A stretch of 44,166 nt of DNA from Blastomonas sp. (lineage in GTDB: Bacteria > Pseudomonadota > Alphaproteobacteria > Sphingomonadales > Sphingomonadaceae), in assembly GCF_030373265.1 (NCBI RefSeq), contig NZ_JAUCZC010000029.1, forward strand, positions 1-44,166, read 5' to 3'. Position 1 is the stretch's first letter; every line of letters begins with the position of its first letter. This document shows, in pieces, positions 16,772 to 24,976 of this stretch. Both the position numbers and the translations under genes were made by a program. Under the pieces are notes generated by a model that saw only the letters and a list, made by a program, of their open reading frames with translations, did not search any database and was not told the origin of the DNA.

Positions 16772-18070
16772 ATGTCGGATAGCAAAACCGCCGTAAAGGC
16801 GGATATCCTCGAAAGTGACGAATGGCGCAAAGCCGTCGATTACGCGATAACGGATGACGATATCGAGCGTCAGCGCAAGCTGCTGGGATTCGATCAAGCG
16901 GCAAAGGCGCGCGAGTACAACCAGGTCGCTACCGAGGACAACATCCGCAATTTCGCGCACGGTTGCGGCAACGACAATCCGCTGCACTGCGACCCGGACT
17001 ATGCAAAAAAGACCCGTTGGGGTGGCCTGATCGCGCCCGGCATGATGGCGGGCATCATCAACAAGCCGATGCTGGGCGATCCGGTGCCGGACGAGATCAA
17101 GGCGCTGCGCAAGAGCCTGTTCAAGGGCGTCCATGTGTTCGTGTCAGGCTCGACCTGGGATTTCTATCGCCCGATCTATCCTGGCGACACGATTTACAGC
17201 TTTAACGGTGATGAAACCTGCGAGGTCAAGCAGTCCGAATTTGCGGGGCGCTCAGTGATCAGCACGCGGCGCGACGTCAAGCTCAACCAGCGTGGCGAAG
17301 TCGTTTCGGTCTATCGCATCCTGCGGGTGATGACCGAGCGCAAGACCGCTGCGAAAAAGGGCAAATATTCCGCGATCGAACCTGCAACCTATACCGATGA
17401 CGACATCGCGAAAATCGACGCCGTCTACGCCGAAGAAAAGGTGCAGGGTGCCAGCAAACGCTATTTCGAGGACGTAGCCGAGGGCGACGCATTGGGCACC
17501 CAGGCCAAGGGTCCGCTGACTGTCACCGATGTGATCTGCTTCCATTCTGGCGGTTACGGATTTGTGCCCTATGCACCCACCGTCGGGAGGCTCGCCCACA
17601 AGAACCGCAAACGCATTGCGGCGTTCTATGTGAAGAACGAGCAGGGCATCCCGGATGTCGCGCAGCGGCTGCACTGGGATCCGAAATGGGCGCAGGCGAT
17701 CGGGAACCCGATGGCGTACGACTACGGGGTCATGCGTGAGAATTACCTCTACCAGTATCTCACCGACTGGTGCGGTGATGATGGGCTGGTGCTGCACGTC
17801 CATGACGAGATCCGCAAGTTCAACTATATGGGCGATGTCCAGATGGTGACCGGTAAGGTGCTCGCGAAGAGGACCGAAAATGGCCAGAACCTGGTCGATG
17901 TCGCGGTGACGTTCGTCAACCAGCGCGATGAGGAGACCTTGCGCGCCACCGCAACGATTGCCCTGCCTTCGAAGGACAACCCGTTGCCACTCTTCCCCGA
18001 GGTGCCACGCGAACTGGCACAGAAGGCCGCGCAGATGATGGCGCGGCATTGGGAACTGGGCGGCCAGTGA
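16772..18070 (+). CDS. MaoC-like double hot-dog enoyl-CoA hydratase
   Basis: The 432-residue protein has an N-terminal MaoC/FAS1-like hydratase domain with the hydratase-2 pattern GCGNDNPLHCDPDYA (Asp68 and His72 as the likely catalytic pair), followed by GGLIAPG. The second half (about 220-432) has the length and periodicity of another hot-dog domain. Such proteins hydrate bulky enoyl-CoAs, for example in steroid side-chain degradation (established for MaoC-like ChsH1/ChsH2). The start at 16772 is preceded by GGAGAG at a suitable distance; an in-frame start at 16730 lies upstream of the operator copy and is rejected. It leads the 16772-23035 operon. Confidence 0.88.
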   Translation: MSDSKTAVKADILESDEWRKAVDYAITDDDIERQRKLLGFDQAAKAREYNQVATEDNIRNFAHGCGNDNPLHCDPDYAKKTRWGGLIAPGMMAGIINKPMLGDPVPDEIKALRKSLFKGVHVFVSGSTWDFYRPIYPGDTIYSFNGDETCEVKQSEFAGRSVISTRRDVKLNQRGEVVSVYRILRVMTERKTAAKKGKYSAIEPATYTDDDIAKIDAVYAEEKVQGASKRYFEDVAEGDALGTQAKGPLTVTDVICFHSGGYGFVPYAPTVGRLAHKNRKRIAAFYVKNEQGIPDVAQRLHWDPKWAQAIGNPMAYDYGVMRENYLYQYLTDWCGDDGLVLHVHDEIRKFNYMGDVQMVTGKVLAKRTENGQNLVDVAVTFVNQRDEETLRATATIALPSKDNPLPLFPEVPRELAQKAAQMMARHWELGGQ

Positions 18071-18100
18071 TGTCACAGTATGGCTTCAGCGGACACTGCC

Positions 18101-18889
18101 ATGAGTGACGAGGTGCTGATAGAAAATCAGGGAGGGGTGCGGATCATCACGATGAACCGGCCCGACCGCCTGAATGCACTGACCGGATCGATCATGGCAC
18201 CACTTGCCGACGCCTGTGCCGACGCGGCGCGGGATGCATCGGTAGGCTGCGTTATCGTCACCGGTGCAGGCAGAGGGTTCTGCGCCGGTGGCGATCTGAA
18301 GGATGGCGGCTCGTCCCGTGATATCGTCCCAGCCAATAGCGAGAGCGGGAGCCGGACTGAGCAGGGCTTTGCGCGGCTGCGCGGCTTCATGGAAACATCG
18401 CGGCTGCTGCACGAAATGCCCAAACCTAGCATTGCAATGGTAAACGGCCCGGTGGCCGGCGCAGGCATCGGCATTGCTGGGGCTTGTGACCTGCGGTTTG
18501 CCGGCGAGAGCGCAACCTTTCTCACCGCATTTGACCGTATCGGCGCGGGCGGCGACTTCGGATCGACATGGTTCTGGACCAAGATCGTCGGCACAGGCGT
18601 TGCGCGTGAGCTTTTCTTGCTAGGGGAGAAGCTGACAGCCCAGCAGGCCTTCTCCAAGGGTCTTTACACCCGGCTGTTGGCCGATGATGACCTGCGCGCT
18701 GTGACGCTGGCAGCAGCGCATCGTCTGGCAGATGGCCCTCGCATGGGCTTTCGCTACATGAAAGCCAATCTCAACAACGCCGAGGACTGGGCATTTGAAG
18801 CTGCACTGGATCAGGAGGCATTGAATATGTCCCTGTCGACACAGGCAGCCAGTGCCATCTGGAAAACATCGCAGAAGAAGGACGACTGA
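18101..18889 (+). CDS. Enoyl-CoA hydratase/isomerase (crotonase, PaaG-like subgroup)
   Basis: The product is 262 residues from MSDEVLIENQGGVR (18101), or seven longer from an ATG at 18080; neither start has a strong ribosome binding site. It shows MNRPDRLNAL, the oxyanion-hole motif CAGGDLKDG and GAGIGIAGACDLRFAG. The canonical first Glu is replaced (GAGIG). The second loop reads FDRIGAGGDFGSTW with an Asp, the pattern seen in PaaG-type isomerases/hydratases. It may isomerise or hydrate unsaturated acyl-CoAs. It follows the MaoC gene by about 30 bases and precedes ACAD pair 4. Confidence 0.88.
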   Translation: MSDEVLIENQGGVRIITMNRPDRLNALTGSIMAPLADACADAARDASVGCVIVTGAGRGFCAGGDLKDGGSSRDIVPANSESGSRTEQGFARLRGFMETSRLLHEMPKPSIAMVNGPVAGAGIGIAGACDLRFAGESATFLTAFDRIGAGGDFGSTWFWTKIVGTGVARELFLLGEKLTAQQAFSKGLYTRLLADDDLRAVTLAAAHRLADGPRMGFRYMKANLNNAEDWAFEAALDQEALNMSLSTQAASAIWKTSQKKDD

Positions 18890-18890
18890 G

Positions 18891-20078
18891 ATGGATCTCA
18901 GCTATGGGGATGACGCCGAGGCTTTTCGCGGCGAGGTGAAAGCGTTTCTAAATGCTGCGTGGCAACCGGGCGAACGCCGGAGGGATGAGCTGAAGGCCTA
19001 CATCGCCGAGTTTCGCACGAATGCGACCGGACACGGCTATCTTTACCGCTCGGTACCGAAACGTTATGGCGGATCCGAACAACCCGTTGATGTCATTCGC
19101 GCTCAGGTTATCCGCGAAGAATTCCAGCGCGCACGTGCACCGATGGAGGTGGGTGGCAACGGCATGAACATGACCGTTCCCACGCTGCTGGAAAAAGGAA
19201 CTGAAGAGCAGAAGGAGCTTTTCATCCGCAAGACGGTCGAGGGCGAGTACATATGGGGTCAGGGCTATTCCGAACCCGGCGCCGGGTCTGACCTCGCAGC
19301 TGTGCGCACCAAGGGCGAGCTTTCAGCCGACGGCAGCACATGGATCATCAACGGCCAGAAGATCTGGACGTCACAGGGCATGCAATCGACCCACATGTTC
19401 ATGCTGGTTCGTACTGAGCCAAATGCGGCCAAACATGACGGCATCACTTACCTGCTGATCGATCTCAACCAGCCCGGCATTACCCGTCGTCCGATCCGTC
19501 AGATGACCGGCGAGGGCGGATTTTGTGAATTTTTCTTCGACAACGCTCAAACGCCAGTCAGCTGGCAGGTCGGCGAGCGCGGACAGGGCTGGTATGTCAG
19601 CCGCACCACGCTCAAGCACGAGCGCGCCAGCATCGGCAGTGCGGACGGCCTCGGCAACCAGTTTGACAAGCTGGTCGAGCTTGCCCGTGAAACCGGGCGC
19701 ATCGCTGACCCGGTTGTACGTCACGAGCTCGCCCGGATTGAAGGGTTCGTTATGGCGCACCGTTACACCAGCTTCCGGCTGTTTTCGTGCGCGGCGGCCG
19801 GGGAAGATCCCGGCCCCGTAAGTCTGATGATGAAGCTGGCACTGACCGAGATCGGACATGAGATGGCGCTGCTCGCGCAGGACCTGGCCGGCGAAGCATT
19901 GCTGCGCGAACCTGCGGCGGCAGGGACGCGAGGACGGGGTCCGGAAAAGTGGCTCGACCAGATCATGGGTAGCCTGGGCAATTCCATCGCTGGGGGTGCA
20001 TCTAACATCCAGCGCAACATCATCGCCGAACGCGGTCTTGGCTTGCCGCGCGATCTGGCCATGCAGGCAGAACGCTGA
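18891..20078 (+). CDS. Acyl-CoA dehydrogenase, large subunit of pair 4
   Basis: The start MDLSYGDDAEAF (18891) follows GAAGGA and lies one base after the previous stop codon; a longer frame from 18852 would overlap the crotonase. The 395-residue protein carries YSEPGAGSDLA (126-136), GQKIWTSQGMQ and a terminal IAGGASNIQRNIIAERGLG, with Gly in the usual catalytic-Glu place. It resembles the FadE26-like branch by gross motif pattern. It is coupled to the small-subunit gene by a TGATG junction. Together they should introduce a double bond next to the thioester. Confidence 0.92.
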   Translation: MDLSYGDDAEAFRGEVKAFLNAAWQPGERRRDELKAYIAEFRTNATGHGYLYRSVPKRYGGSEQPVDVIRAQVIREEFQRARAPMEVGGNGMNMTVPTLLEKGTEEQKELFIRKTVEGEYIWGQGYSEPGAGSDLAAVRTKGELSADGSTWIINGQKIWTSQGMQSTHMFMLVRTEPNAAKHDGITYLLIDLNQPGITRRPIRQMTGEGGFCEFFFDNAQTPVSWQVGERGQGWYVSRTTLKHERASIGSADGLGNQFDKLVELARETGRIADPVVRHELARIEGFVMAHRYTSFRLFSCAAAGEDPGPVSLMMKLALTEIGHEMALLAQDLAGEALLREPAAAGTRGRGPEKWLDQIMGSLGNSIAGGASNIQRNIIAERGLGLPRDLAMQAER

Positions 20079-21076
20079 TGCATTTTCATCTGACCGAAGA
20101 ACAGATCGCCATCCAGGAAGCGGTGCGCGGTACATTGGCAGACAACTGGCCGATGGCGCGGCTTCACGCCTTTGCCGAGAGCGATGCTGATTTCGATCCG
20201 CCAAGCTGGCAGGCGCTGATGGCGCTGGGGCTCGGTGGCATCCTGCTGCCCGACAGCGGCATGGGGCTGCTCGATGCGGCGCTCGCCAGCCAAATTGCCG
20301 GGGAAGCCGCTGCACCGGGTCCGCTGATCGGCCAGATGCTAGCGGTTCATGCGGTCGCGCTTTCATCCAACCCGGACGTGGCAGGGTTTCTTGATGATCT
20401 GGTGGAAGGTGCCACGGTAGCCACACTTGCGCTGGACGGCAGCGATCATGTGCAGTCAGCAAATGCCGCTCGATTCTTTCTCACTGGTTCGCGCAACGGG
20501 CCGCTTGAGCTGGTTGAAGCAGGGGCCGGAGTAACGATAACGCCGATGCCATCAACAGACCGCAGCCGTCCACTGGCCAGCGTGACTTTTGACGGGGCCA
20601 TGACGCACCAGCTGTTTGCAGCGGGCGATCCATTCATCGCGCGCCTGTTCGACGCCGCGCTGATCCTGGTCGCCGCCGACGCTCTGGGCGGCGCACAGAA
20701 ATGCACGGATATGTCCGTAGATTATGCCAAGACGCGCGAACAGTTCGGCCAGCCCATCGGGCGGTTTCAGGGTCTGAAGCATCAGTTGGCGCAGATGGCG
20801 CTGGAGGTCGAGCCTGCGCATGCCTTCGTCTGGTATGCCGCTTATGCCTGGGATGCGCAGCTGCCTGACGCCCCGCGCGCCGCCGCCATGGCCAAAGCGC
20901 ATCTGGCAGATGTCTATGTCCGCTGCACCCGCGCTGCGGTCGCGGCACACGGCGGCATCGGCTACACGTGGGAATTTGGCCTCAATTACTGGTTCCGCCG
21001 GGCGATCTTCGACCGGGCGTGGCTGGGCTCGCCCGCTGAGCATCGCGCCCGCGCTGCGCAGATGGCGGGCTGGTAA
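20078..21076 (+). CDS. Acyl-CoA dehydrogenase, small subunit of pair 4
   Basis: At 332 residues this is the shortest of the four small subunits. It has REQFGQPIGRFQGLKHQLAQ in the C-terminal domain and AHGGIGYTWEFGLNYWFRRA near the end. The acidic residue 19 positions before the Arg of RxxFG is Asp rather than the Glu seen in the other three. The gene order here is large then small, the reverse of the other pairs. It is inferred to be the partner of 18891-20078. Confidence 0.9.
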   Translation: MHFHLTEEQIAIQEAVRGTLADNWPMARLHAFAESDADFDPPSWQALMALGLGGILLPDSGMGLLDAALASQIAGEAAAPGPLIGQMLAVHAVALSSNPDVAGFLDDLVEGATVATLALDGSDHVQSANAARFFLTGSRNGPLELVEAGAGVTITPMPSTDRSRPLASVTFDGAMTHQLFAAGDPFIARLFDAALILVAADALGGAQKCTDMSVDYAKTREQFGQPIGRFQGLKHQLAQMALEVEPAHAFVWYAAYAWDAQLPDAPRAAAMAKAHLADVYVRCTRAAVAAHGGIGYTWEFGLNYWFRRAIFDRAWLGSPAEHRARAAQMAGW

Positions 21077-21105
21077 GGTACTGTGTCCCAGGGTAGCGTT
21101 TTGAG

Positions 21106-22032
21106 ATGAGCTTTGATCTCTCCCGCCTGCGCCTTCCGCTGATGTGTGCGCCGATGTCGTTCGCCTCGTCGGTGGATCTGGCGGTCGCTTGCTGCAAGGC
21201 GGGCGTCATCGGTGGCTGGCAGGGCGGTACCTTCACGCCCCTTGGGCAGTTTGAGGCCTACCTTGACGCTCTGGCAGCGGTCGATGGCGCGCCCGCGATA
21301 GTCAACCTGCCCGCCCGCATCGCTTCTGAACCAACCGGCGCGGCCAAGCTGGACTTGCTGGAAAGGCACCGCGTGCCGCTTGTGCTGTCGAGTATCGGTG
21401 ACCCCCGCCTGCTGGTGGAACGCGTTCATGGCTGGGGCGGCAAGGTTATCCATGATGTCACCACCATGCGGCACGCCGAAAAGGCACTGGCGGCGGGTGC
21501 AGATGGCTTGATGCTGACCTGCGCGGGAGCTGGCGGTCATACAGGCTTTCTGACGCCTTTTGCCTTCGTGCCTGCAGTGCGTAGGATGTTCAGCGGATTG
21601 TTGATCGTTGCGGGCGGCATCGCCGATGGTTCGGGTATCGCTGCGGTGCTCGCGCTTGGTGGGGACATCGCCTGTATGGGGACGCGGTTTATCGCGACAC
21701 CAGAGTCGGGCGTGGTCGATGGCCACCGTCAGATGATCCCGCGATCTGGCATCGACGAGATCGTCGTTTCCGCAGCGATGAATGGAGTTCCGGCCAACTG
21801 GATGCGCGGCTCCCTTGCATCGGCGGGACTCGATGATCCCGCGCTGCATCAGTCGCGCCAGCCGATGCCCGAGGGTATCAAGGCGTGGCGCGATATCTGG
21901 AGCGCAGGACAGAGCGTTGCGCTGATCGACGGGATTGAGCCAGTTGCTGTGCTGGTTGACCGGCTCACCCAAGAATTCGCAGATGCAGGCGCTGCTTCAA
22001 AATGGCGCATGCATCTCAACCAGCTGGTTTAG
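21106..22032 (+). CDS. Nitronate monooxygenase-family FMN protein, first of a tandem pair
   Basis: The 308-residue TIM-barrel protein has the NMO/2-nitropropane dioxygenase pattern: LPLMCAPMSFASS near the N-terminus, AGADGLMLTCAGAGGHTG with the His typical of class I enzymes, and phosphate-binding strands VAGGIADGSGIAAVLALGG and ACMGTRF. In CoA pathways such proteins act as flavin-dependent oxidoreductases on acyl-CoAs (IpdC in steroid degradation is the established example) rather than on nitroalkanes. The context favours that kind of role here. It lies 29 bases after the ACAD gene. Confidence 0.85.
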   Translation: MSFDLSRLRLPLMCAPMSFASSVDLAVACCKAGVIGGWQGGTFTPLGQFEAYLDALAAVDGAPAIVNLPARIASEPTGAAKLDLLERHRVPLVLSSIGDPRLLVERVHGWGGKVIHDVTTMRHAEKALAAGADGLMLTCAGAGGHTGFLTPFAFVPAVRRMFSGLLIVAGGIADGSGIAAVLALGGDIACMGTRFIATPESGVVDGHRQMIPRSGIDEIVVSAAMNGVPANWMRGSLASAGLDDPALHQSRQPMPEGIKAWRDIWSAGQSVALIDGIEPVAVLVDRLTQEFADAGAASKWRMHLNQLV

Positions 22033-22042
22033 GAGAGAGTTT

Positions 22043-23035
22043 ATGGCGTTCAGGACGCGGATCACCGACCTGCTCGAAATCGAGCACCCCATCGTGCAAG
22101 GCGGCATGCAAAGCGTCGGCGTGGCAGAACTTGCCTCAGCGGTATCGAATGCCGGCGGACTTGGCATCCTGACCGCACTTACCCAGCCCAGTCCGCTGGC
22201 GTTGCGCGAAGAGATTGAACGGTGCCGTTCGATGACAGACAAGCCGTTCGGCGTGAACCTGACGGTGTTCCCGACGATCAACTCGCCCGATTACAACGCT
22301 TATGCTGACGCGATCATCGATGGCGGCGTGAAGATCGTGGAGACGGCTGGAACGCCTGCAGTGCGCGAGATCTGGGAACGCCTCAAGCCGCATGGCATCA
22401 AGATCCTGCACAAATGCACCGCCGTGCGCCATGCGCTCTCTGCCGAGCGCGCCGGTTGCGACGTGATCTCCATCGATGGCTTCGAATGTGCCGGACATCC
22501 GGGCGAAGACGACATTCCCGGCCTGATCCTGATCCCGGCTGCCGCGGACAAGGTGAAGATTCCCATGCTCGCATCGGGTGGCTTTGGCGACGGTCGTGGC
22601 CTGGCAGCGGCATTGGCGCTGGGGGCAGACGGCATCAACATGGGCACGCGTTTTTGTGCAACACAGGAAGCGCCGATCCACCCCAATGTCAAACAGGCGT
22701 ATATCGATAACGACGAGCGCGGCAGCTTCCTGATCTTCCGCAATTTCAAGAACACTGCGCGGGTCGGCAGAAGCCCGGTTTCCGAAGAGGTCGTGCGGCG
22801 GTTGGCCCAGCCCGATGCACGGTTCTCCGATGTTCAGGAACTGGTCGCGGGCACTGCCGGGCGCGAATTGCTGGAAACCGGCGACATGACCAAGGGTGTG
22901 TTCTGGGCCGGCATGGTTCAGGGCCTGATCCACGACATCCCGACCTGTCAGGACCTCATAGCAAGAATCGTTGCCGATGCCGAAGCCATCGTCGAACGGC
23001 GGCTGGCCGCGATGCTGCGCATCAAGGTCGCGTAA
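22043..23035 (+). CDS. Nitronate monooxygenase-family FMN protein, second of a tandem pair
   Basis: The start MAFRTRITDLLEIEHPIVQG (22043) follows an AGGAGAGAG ribosome binding site, and the frame upstream of it runs inside the preceding gene. The 330-residue product has the N-terminal IVQGGMQSVG motif, ISIDGFECAGHPGE with the conserved His, and the FMN-phosphate strands LASGGFGDGRGLAAALALGA and NMGTRFCAT. It is closer to the canonical family than its neighbour and is the better candidate for an IpdC-like flavin oxidoreductase. The last 14 bases overlap the end of the convergent SnoaL-like gene. Confidence 0.87.
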   Translation: MAFRTRITDLLEIEHPIVQGGMQSVGVAELASAVSNAGGLGILTALTQPSPLALREEIERCRSMTDKPFGVNLTVFPTINSPDYNAYADAIIDGGVKIVETAGTPAVREIWERLKPHGIKILHKCTAVRHALSAERAGCDVISIDGFECAGHPGEDDIPGLILIPAAADKVKIPMLASGGFGDGRGLAAALALGADGINMGTRFCATQEAPIHPNVKQAYIDNDERGSFLIFRNFKNTARVGRSPVSEEVVRRLAQPDARFSDVQELVAGTAGRELLETGDMTKGVFWAGMVQGLIHDIPTCQDLIARIVADAEAIVERRLAAMLRIKVA

Positions 23036-23450
23036 GCATCGGGCGGAACAGCGACGACCCGGATTGCCAGTCGATCCGCACTGTACGGTGGGCAAAGCGC
23101 CATCCGAAGGCGGTTTTGACGAACCGGTCCGAATATGTTCCAGAGTGATCGGGACCATTGTCGCTGGTGACGGCGAAATAGCTGCGTGCCGTTGCCGTTT
23201 CACCAGATAATTCGATGAGCGGATTGGTAACGTGGTGGCGCACGAAAGTGATCGCCGGGTTGCGCGCGCCGTCTGTCAGCGCCGCAACGATTGCATCCGG
23301 CCCCGCGGCGCGGTTGCCAGGATATTCCAGAACACCGTCGTCAGAAAAGCAGGCCGCAAGCTCGGCTACGCGACCACGGTCCCCATTATAGGTGTAACGG
23401 GCGAGCAGATCGCGAATGGCATCCCGGTCAATCAGTGCATCGATGTTCAT
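23022..23450 (-). CDS. SnoaL-like / NTF2-fold protein
   Basis: The 142-residue product begins MNIDALIDRDAIRDLLARYT and has the SnoaL-like pattern IRDLLARYTYNGDRGR, then CFSDDGVLEYPG, then HHVTNPLIELSGETATARSY and WRFAHRTVRIDW. This fold includes small polyketide cyclases, ketosteroid isomerase-like proteins and dehydratases. No catalytic assignment can be made. It is a lone minus-strand gene, divergent from the SDR operon, with a copy of the shared operator in the gap. A longer frame to 23549 runs through that operator and is rejected. Confidence 0.85.
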   Translation of the reverse strand: MNIDALIDRDAIRDLLARYTYNGDRGRVAELAACFSDDGVLEYPGNRAAGPDAIVAALTDGARNPAITFVRHHVTNPLIELSGETATARSYFAVTSDNGPDHSGTYSDRFVKTAFGWRFAHRTVRIDWQSGSSLFRPMLTRP

Positions 23451-23459
23451 TGGTAATAC

Positions 23460-23475
23460 ACCTGGTTTACCAAGT
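23460..23475 (+). promoter_or_regulatory. Shared operator copy between SnoaL-like gene and SDR operon
   Basis: ACCTGGTTTACCAAGT is a near-perfect 8+8 palindrome and matches the ACCTGGTTATACAAGT form at 13 of 16 positions. A wider inverted repeat, TTGGTAA (23450-23456) with TTACCAA (23467-23473), overlaps it. The site is 10 bp from the SnoaL-like start and 53 bp from the SDR start. Confidence 0.55.
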
Positions 23476-23528
23476 ATTGACAGGCTTGGTCGCCGCGCGC
23501 AAGCTTGGACAAAGACAGGAGAGCGATC

Positions 23529-24410
23529 ATGCCCGTCCCGGACCACCATATCGTGGCGGAGCCGCCGCCGTTTGATAAGCCGCCATATCCGTCAGATATT
23601 TTCGCACGTCAGGTCGTGCTGGTGACTGGCGGAGGCTCGGGAATGGGCCTGGCCATGGCGCAGGCCTTTGCGCAGGGCGGGGCCAGCGTCGCGGTCGTGG
23701 GTCGCTCGCTGGAACGAGCGCAGGAGGGCGCGGCGACCATCGAGGCCATCGGCGGCAAGACGCATGCAATTTCATGCGACGTGCGGAAAGCCGATAAGGT
23801 TGCGGCAGCCTTCGATGAGGCCGAACGCGCGCTGGGGCCGGTCTCGCTGCTCGCCAACAATGCTGGTGCAAATTTTCCCGTGCTGGCCGAAGCGATCTCG
23901 GTCAACGCCTGGAATGCCGTAACCCGCATCGCCATCGACGGCACGTTCCTATGCTCGTCGGAATTTGTCCGGCGCCGTATCGCGCAAGGGCATGGCGGAG
24001 CCATCGTCAACAACTCCGCGCAATATATCTGGACCGGCTTTCCCGGTGATGCACATTCCGCCGCCGCCAAGACCGCGCAGGCGACGATGACAAGGGCGAT
24101 GGCGCGCGAATGGGCTGGCTATGGCATTCGGGTAAATGCTGTGGCAGCAGGGTTCTTCCCGCATGCAGCCTCGACACGCGGCGATGGCAATGATGCCATA
24201 GAGCCGCTGCAAAACATGATCCCCGCCGGACGCACTGGACGAATCCGGGAGTTCGGCTGGCTGGCCGCGCTCACCTGCTCGCCCCTGTTTTCTGGCATGA
24301 CCGGGCAGGTTATCGTTCAGGATGGCGGCGAAAGCCTGCGCCGGTCGCTGATGATGCCGGATTTCATCCCGCCCCGCGAACGGGCTAATGGTCCCTGGGG
24401 TTGGCAGTGA
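23529..24410 (+). CDS. SDR-family oxidoreductase, 2,4-dienoyl-CoA reductase-like
   Basis: The 293-residue protein has the Rossmann motif TGGGSGMG (33-40), NNAGANFP, Ser163 in the NNSAQ strand and a SAAAK segment (Ser177-Lys181). The usual catalytic Tyr of YxxxK is replaced by Ser. This is the pattern of 2,4-dienoyl-CoA reductases, which use a different proton donor, so NADPH-dependent reduction of dienoyl-CoA is the best guess. The start at 23529 follows AGGAGAG. It leads the long plus operon and is coupled by TGATG to a second, shorter SDR-like gene. Confidence 0.85.
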   Translation: MPVPDHHIVAEPPPFDKPPYPSDIFARQVVLVTGGGSGMGLAMAQAFAQGGASVAVVGRSLERAQEGAATIEAIGGKTHAISCDVRKADKVAAAFDEAERALGPVSLLANNAGANFPVLAEAISVNAWNAVTRIAIDGTFLCSSEFVRRRIAQGHGGAIVNNSAQYIWTGFPGDAHSAAAKTAQATMTRAMAREWAGYGIRVNAVAAGFFPHAASTRGDGNDAIEPLQNMIPAGRTGRIREFGWLAALTCSPLFSGMTGQVIVQDGGESLRRSLMMPDFIPPRERANGPWGWQ

Positions 24411-24913
24411 TGGGTTGGCTGACGGGACGCCGCGCGCGGCTGATCGGCGATTATCCTCCGATCAGCGCCGCGTTGTCGAGCGCAGGAGCCGAGCTTTGCA
24501 CCGACGGCGCTTGCGACATATTGCTGCACTGTGCCGAGATGGCAATGGTGCGACCGTTGCATGAGATGAGCCATGCGCAGTGGCGACATGCACTCGATCA
24601 GGGCCTCGACCAAAGGTTTTTCGAGGCCAAGGCCTTTGCTGATCAATGTCGCGAGGCCGGGAAGGGCGGATCGATCATTTTCATTGGTTGGCCCGAACAT
24701 GATCGAGGCAGTGCGCAGGCTGCAGCGGTCGGTGCGCTGGGTAACCTCACCAAGACCCTGGCCGTCGAATGGGCGCGAGACGGCATCCGCGTCAACACCG
24801 TGCTGACCGCAAGTCATGCTGCAACGCTTGGCCATCTCGTCGCCTATCTTGCCAGCGACTACGCCGCCTATGTCACCGGCGCGGTGATGGGGATCGGTAT
24901 GGATGATCTTTGA
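24410..24913 (+). CDS. Half-size SDR-like protein without cofactor and catalytic motifs
   Basis: This 167-residue product starts MGWLTGRRARLIGDY at a TGATG junction with the preceding SDR gene. From about residue 60 it follows the SDR pattern (GGSIIFIGWPEHD, then TKTLAVEWARDGIRVNTV, then YVTGAVMGIG). The TGxxxGxG cofactor loop is missing, and the YxxxK segment is degenerate (AQAAAVGAL). It is therefore unlikely to be an enzyme by itself. A structural partner of the upstream SDR, or a decaying gene, are the two readings. Confidence 0.75.
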   Translation: MGWLTGRRARLIGDYPPISAALSSAGAELCTDGACDILLHCAEMAMVRPLHEMSHAQWRHALDQGLDQRFFEAKAFADQCREAGKGGSIIFIGWPEHDRGSAQAAAVGALGNLTKTLAVEWARDGIRVNTVLTASHAATLGHLVAYLASDYAAYVTGAVMGIGMDDL

Positions 24914-24976
24914 CCCGCAAGAGCAATCTCGCCCGGTGGCGGACGGCGTCAGCGCAATGTTGCGAATGCGGCATCT

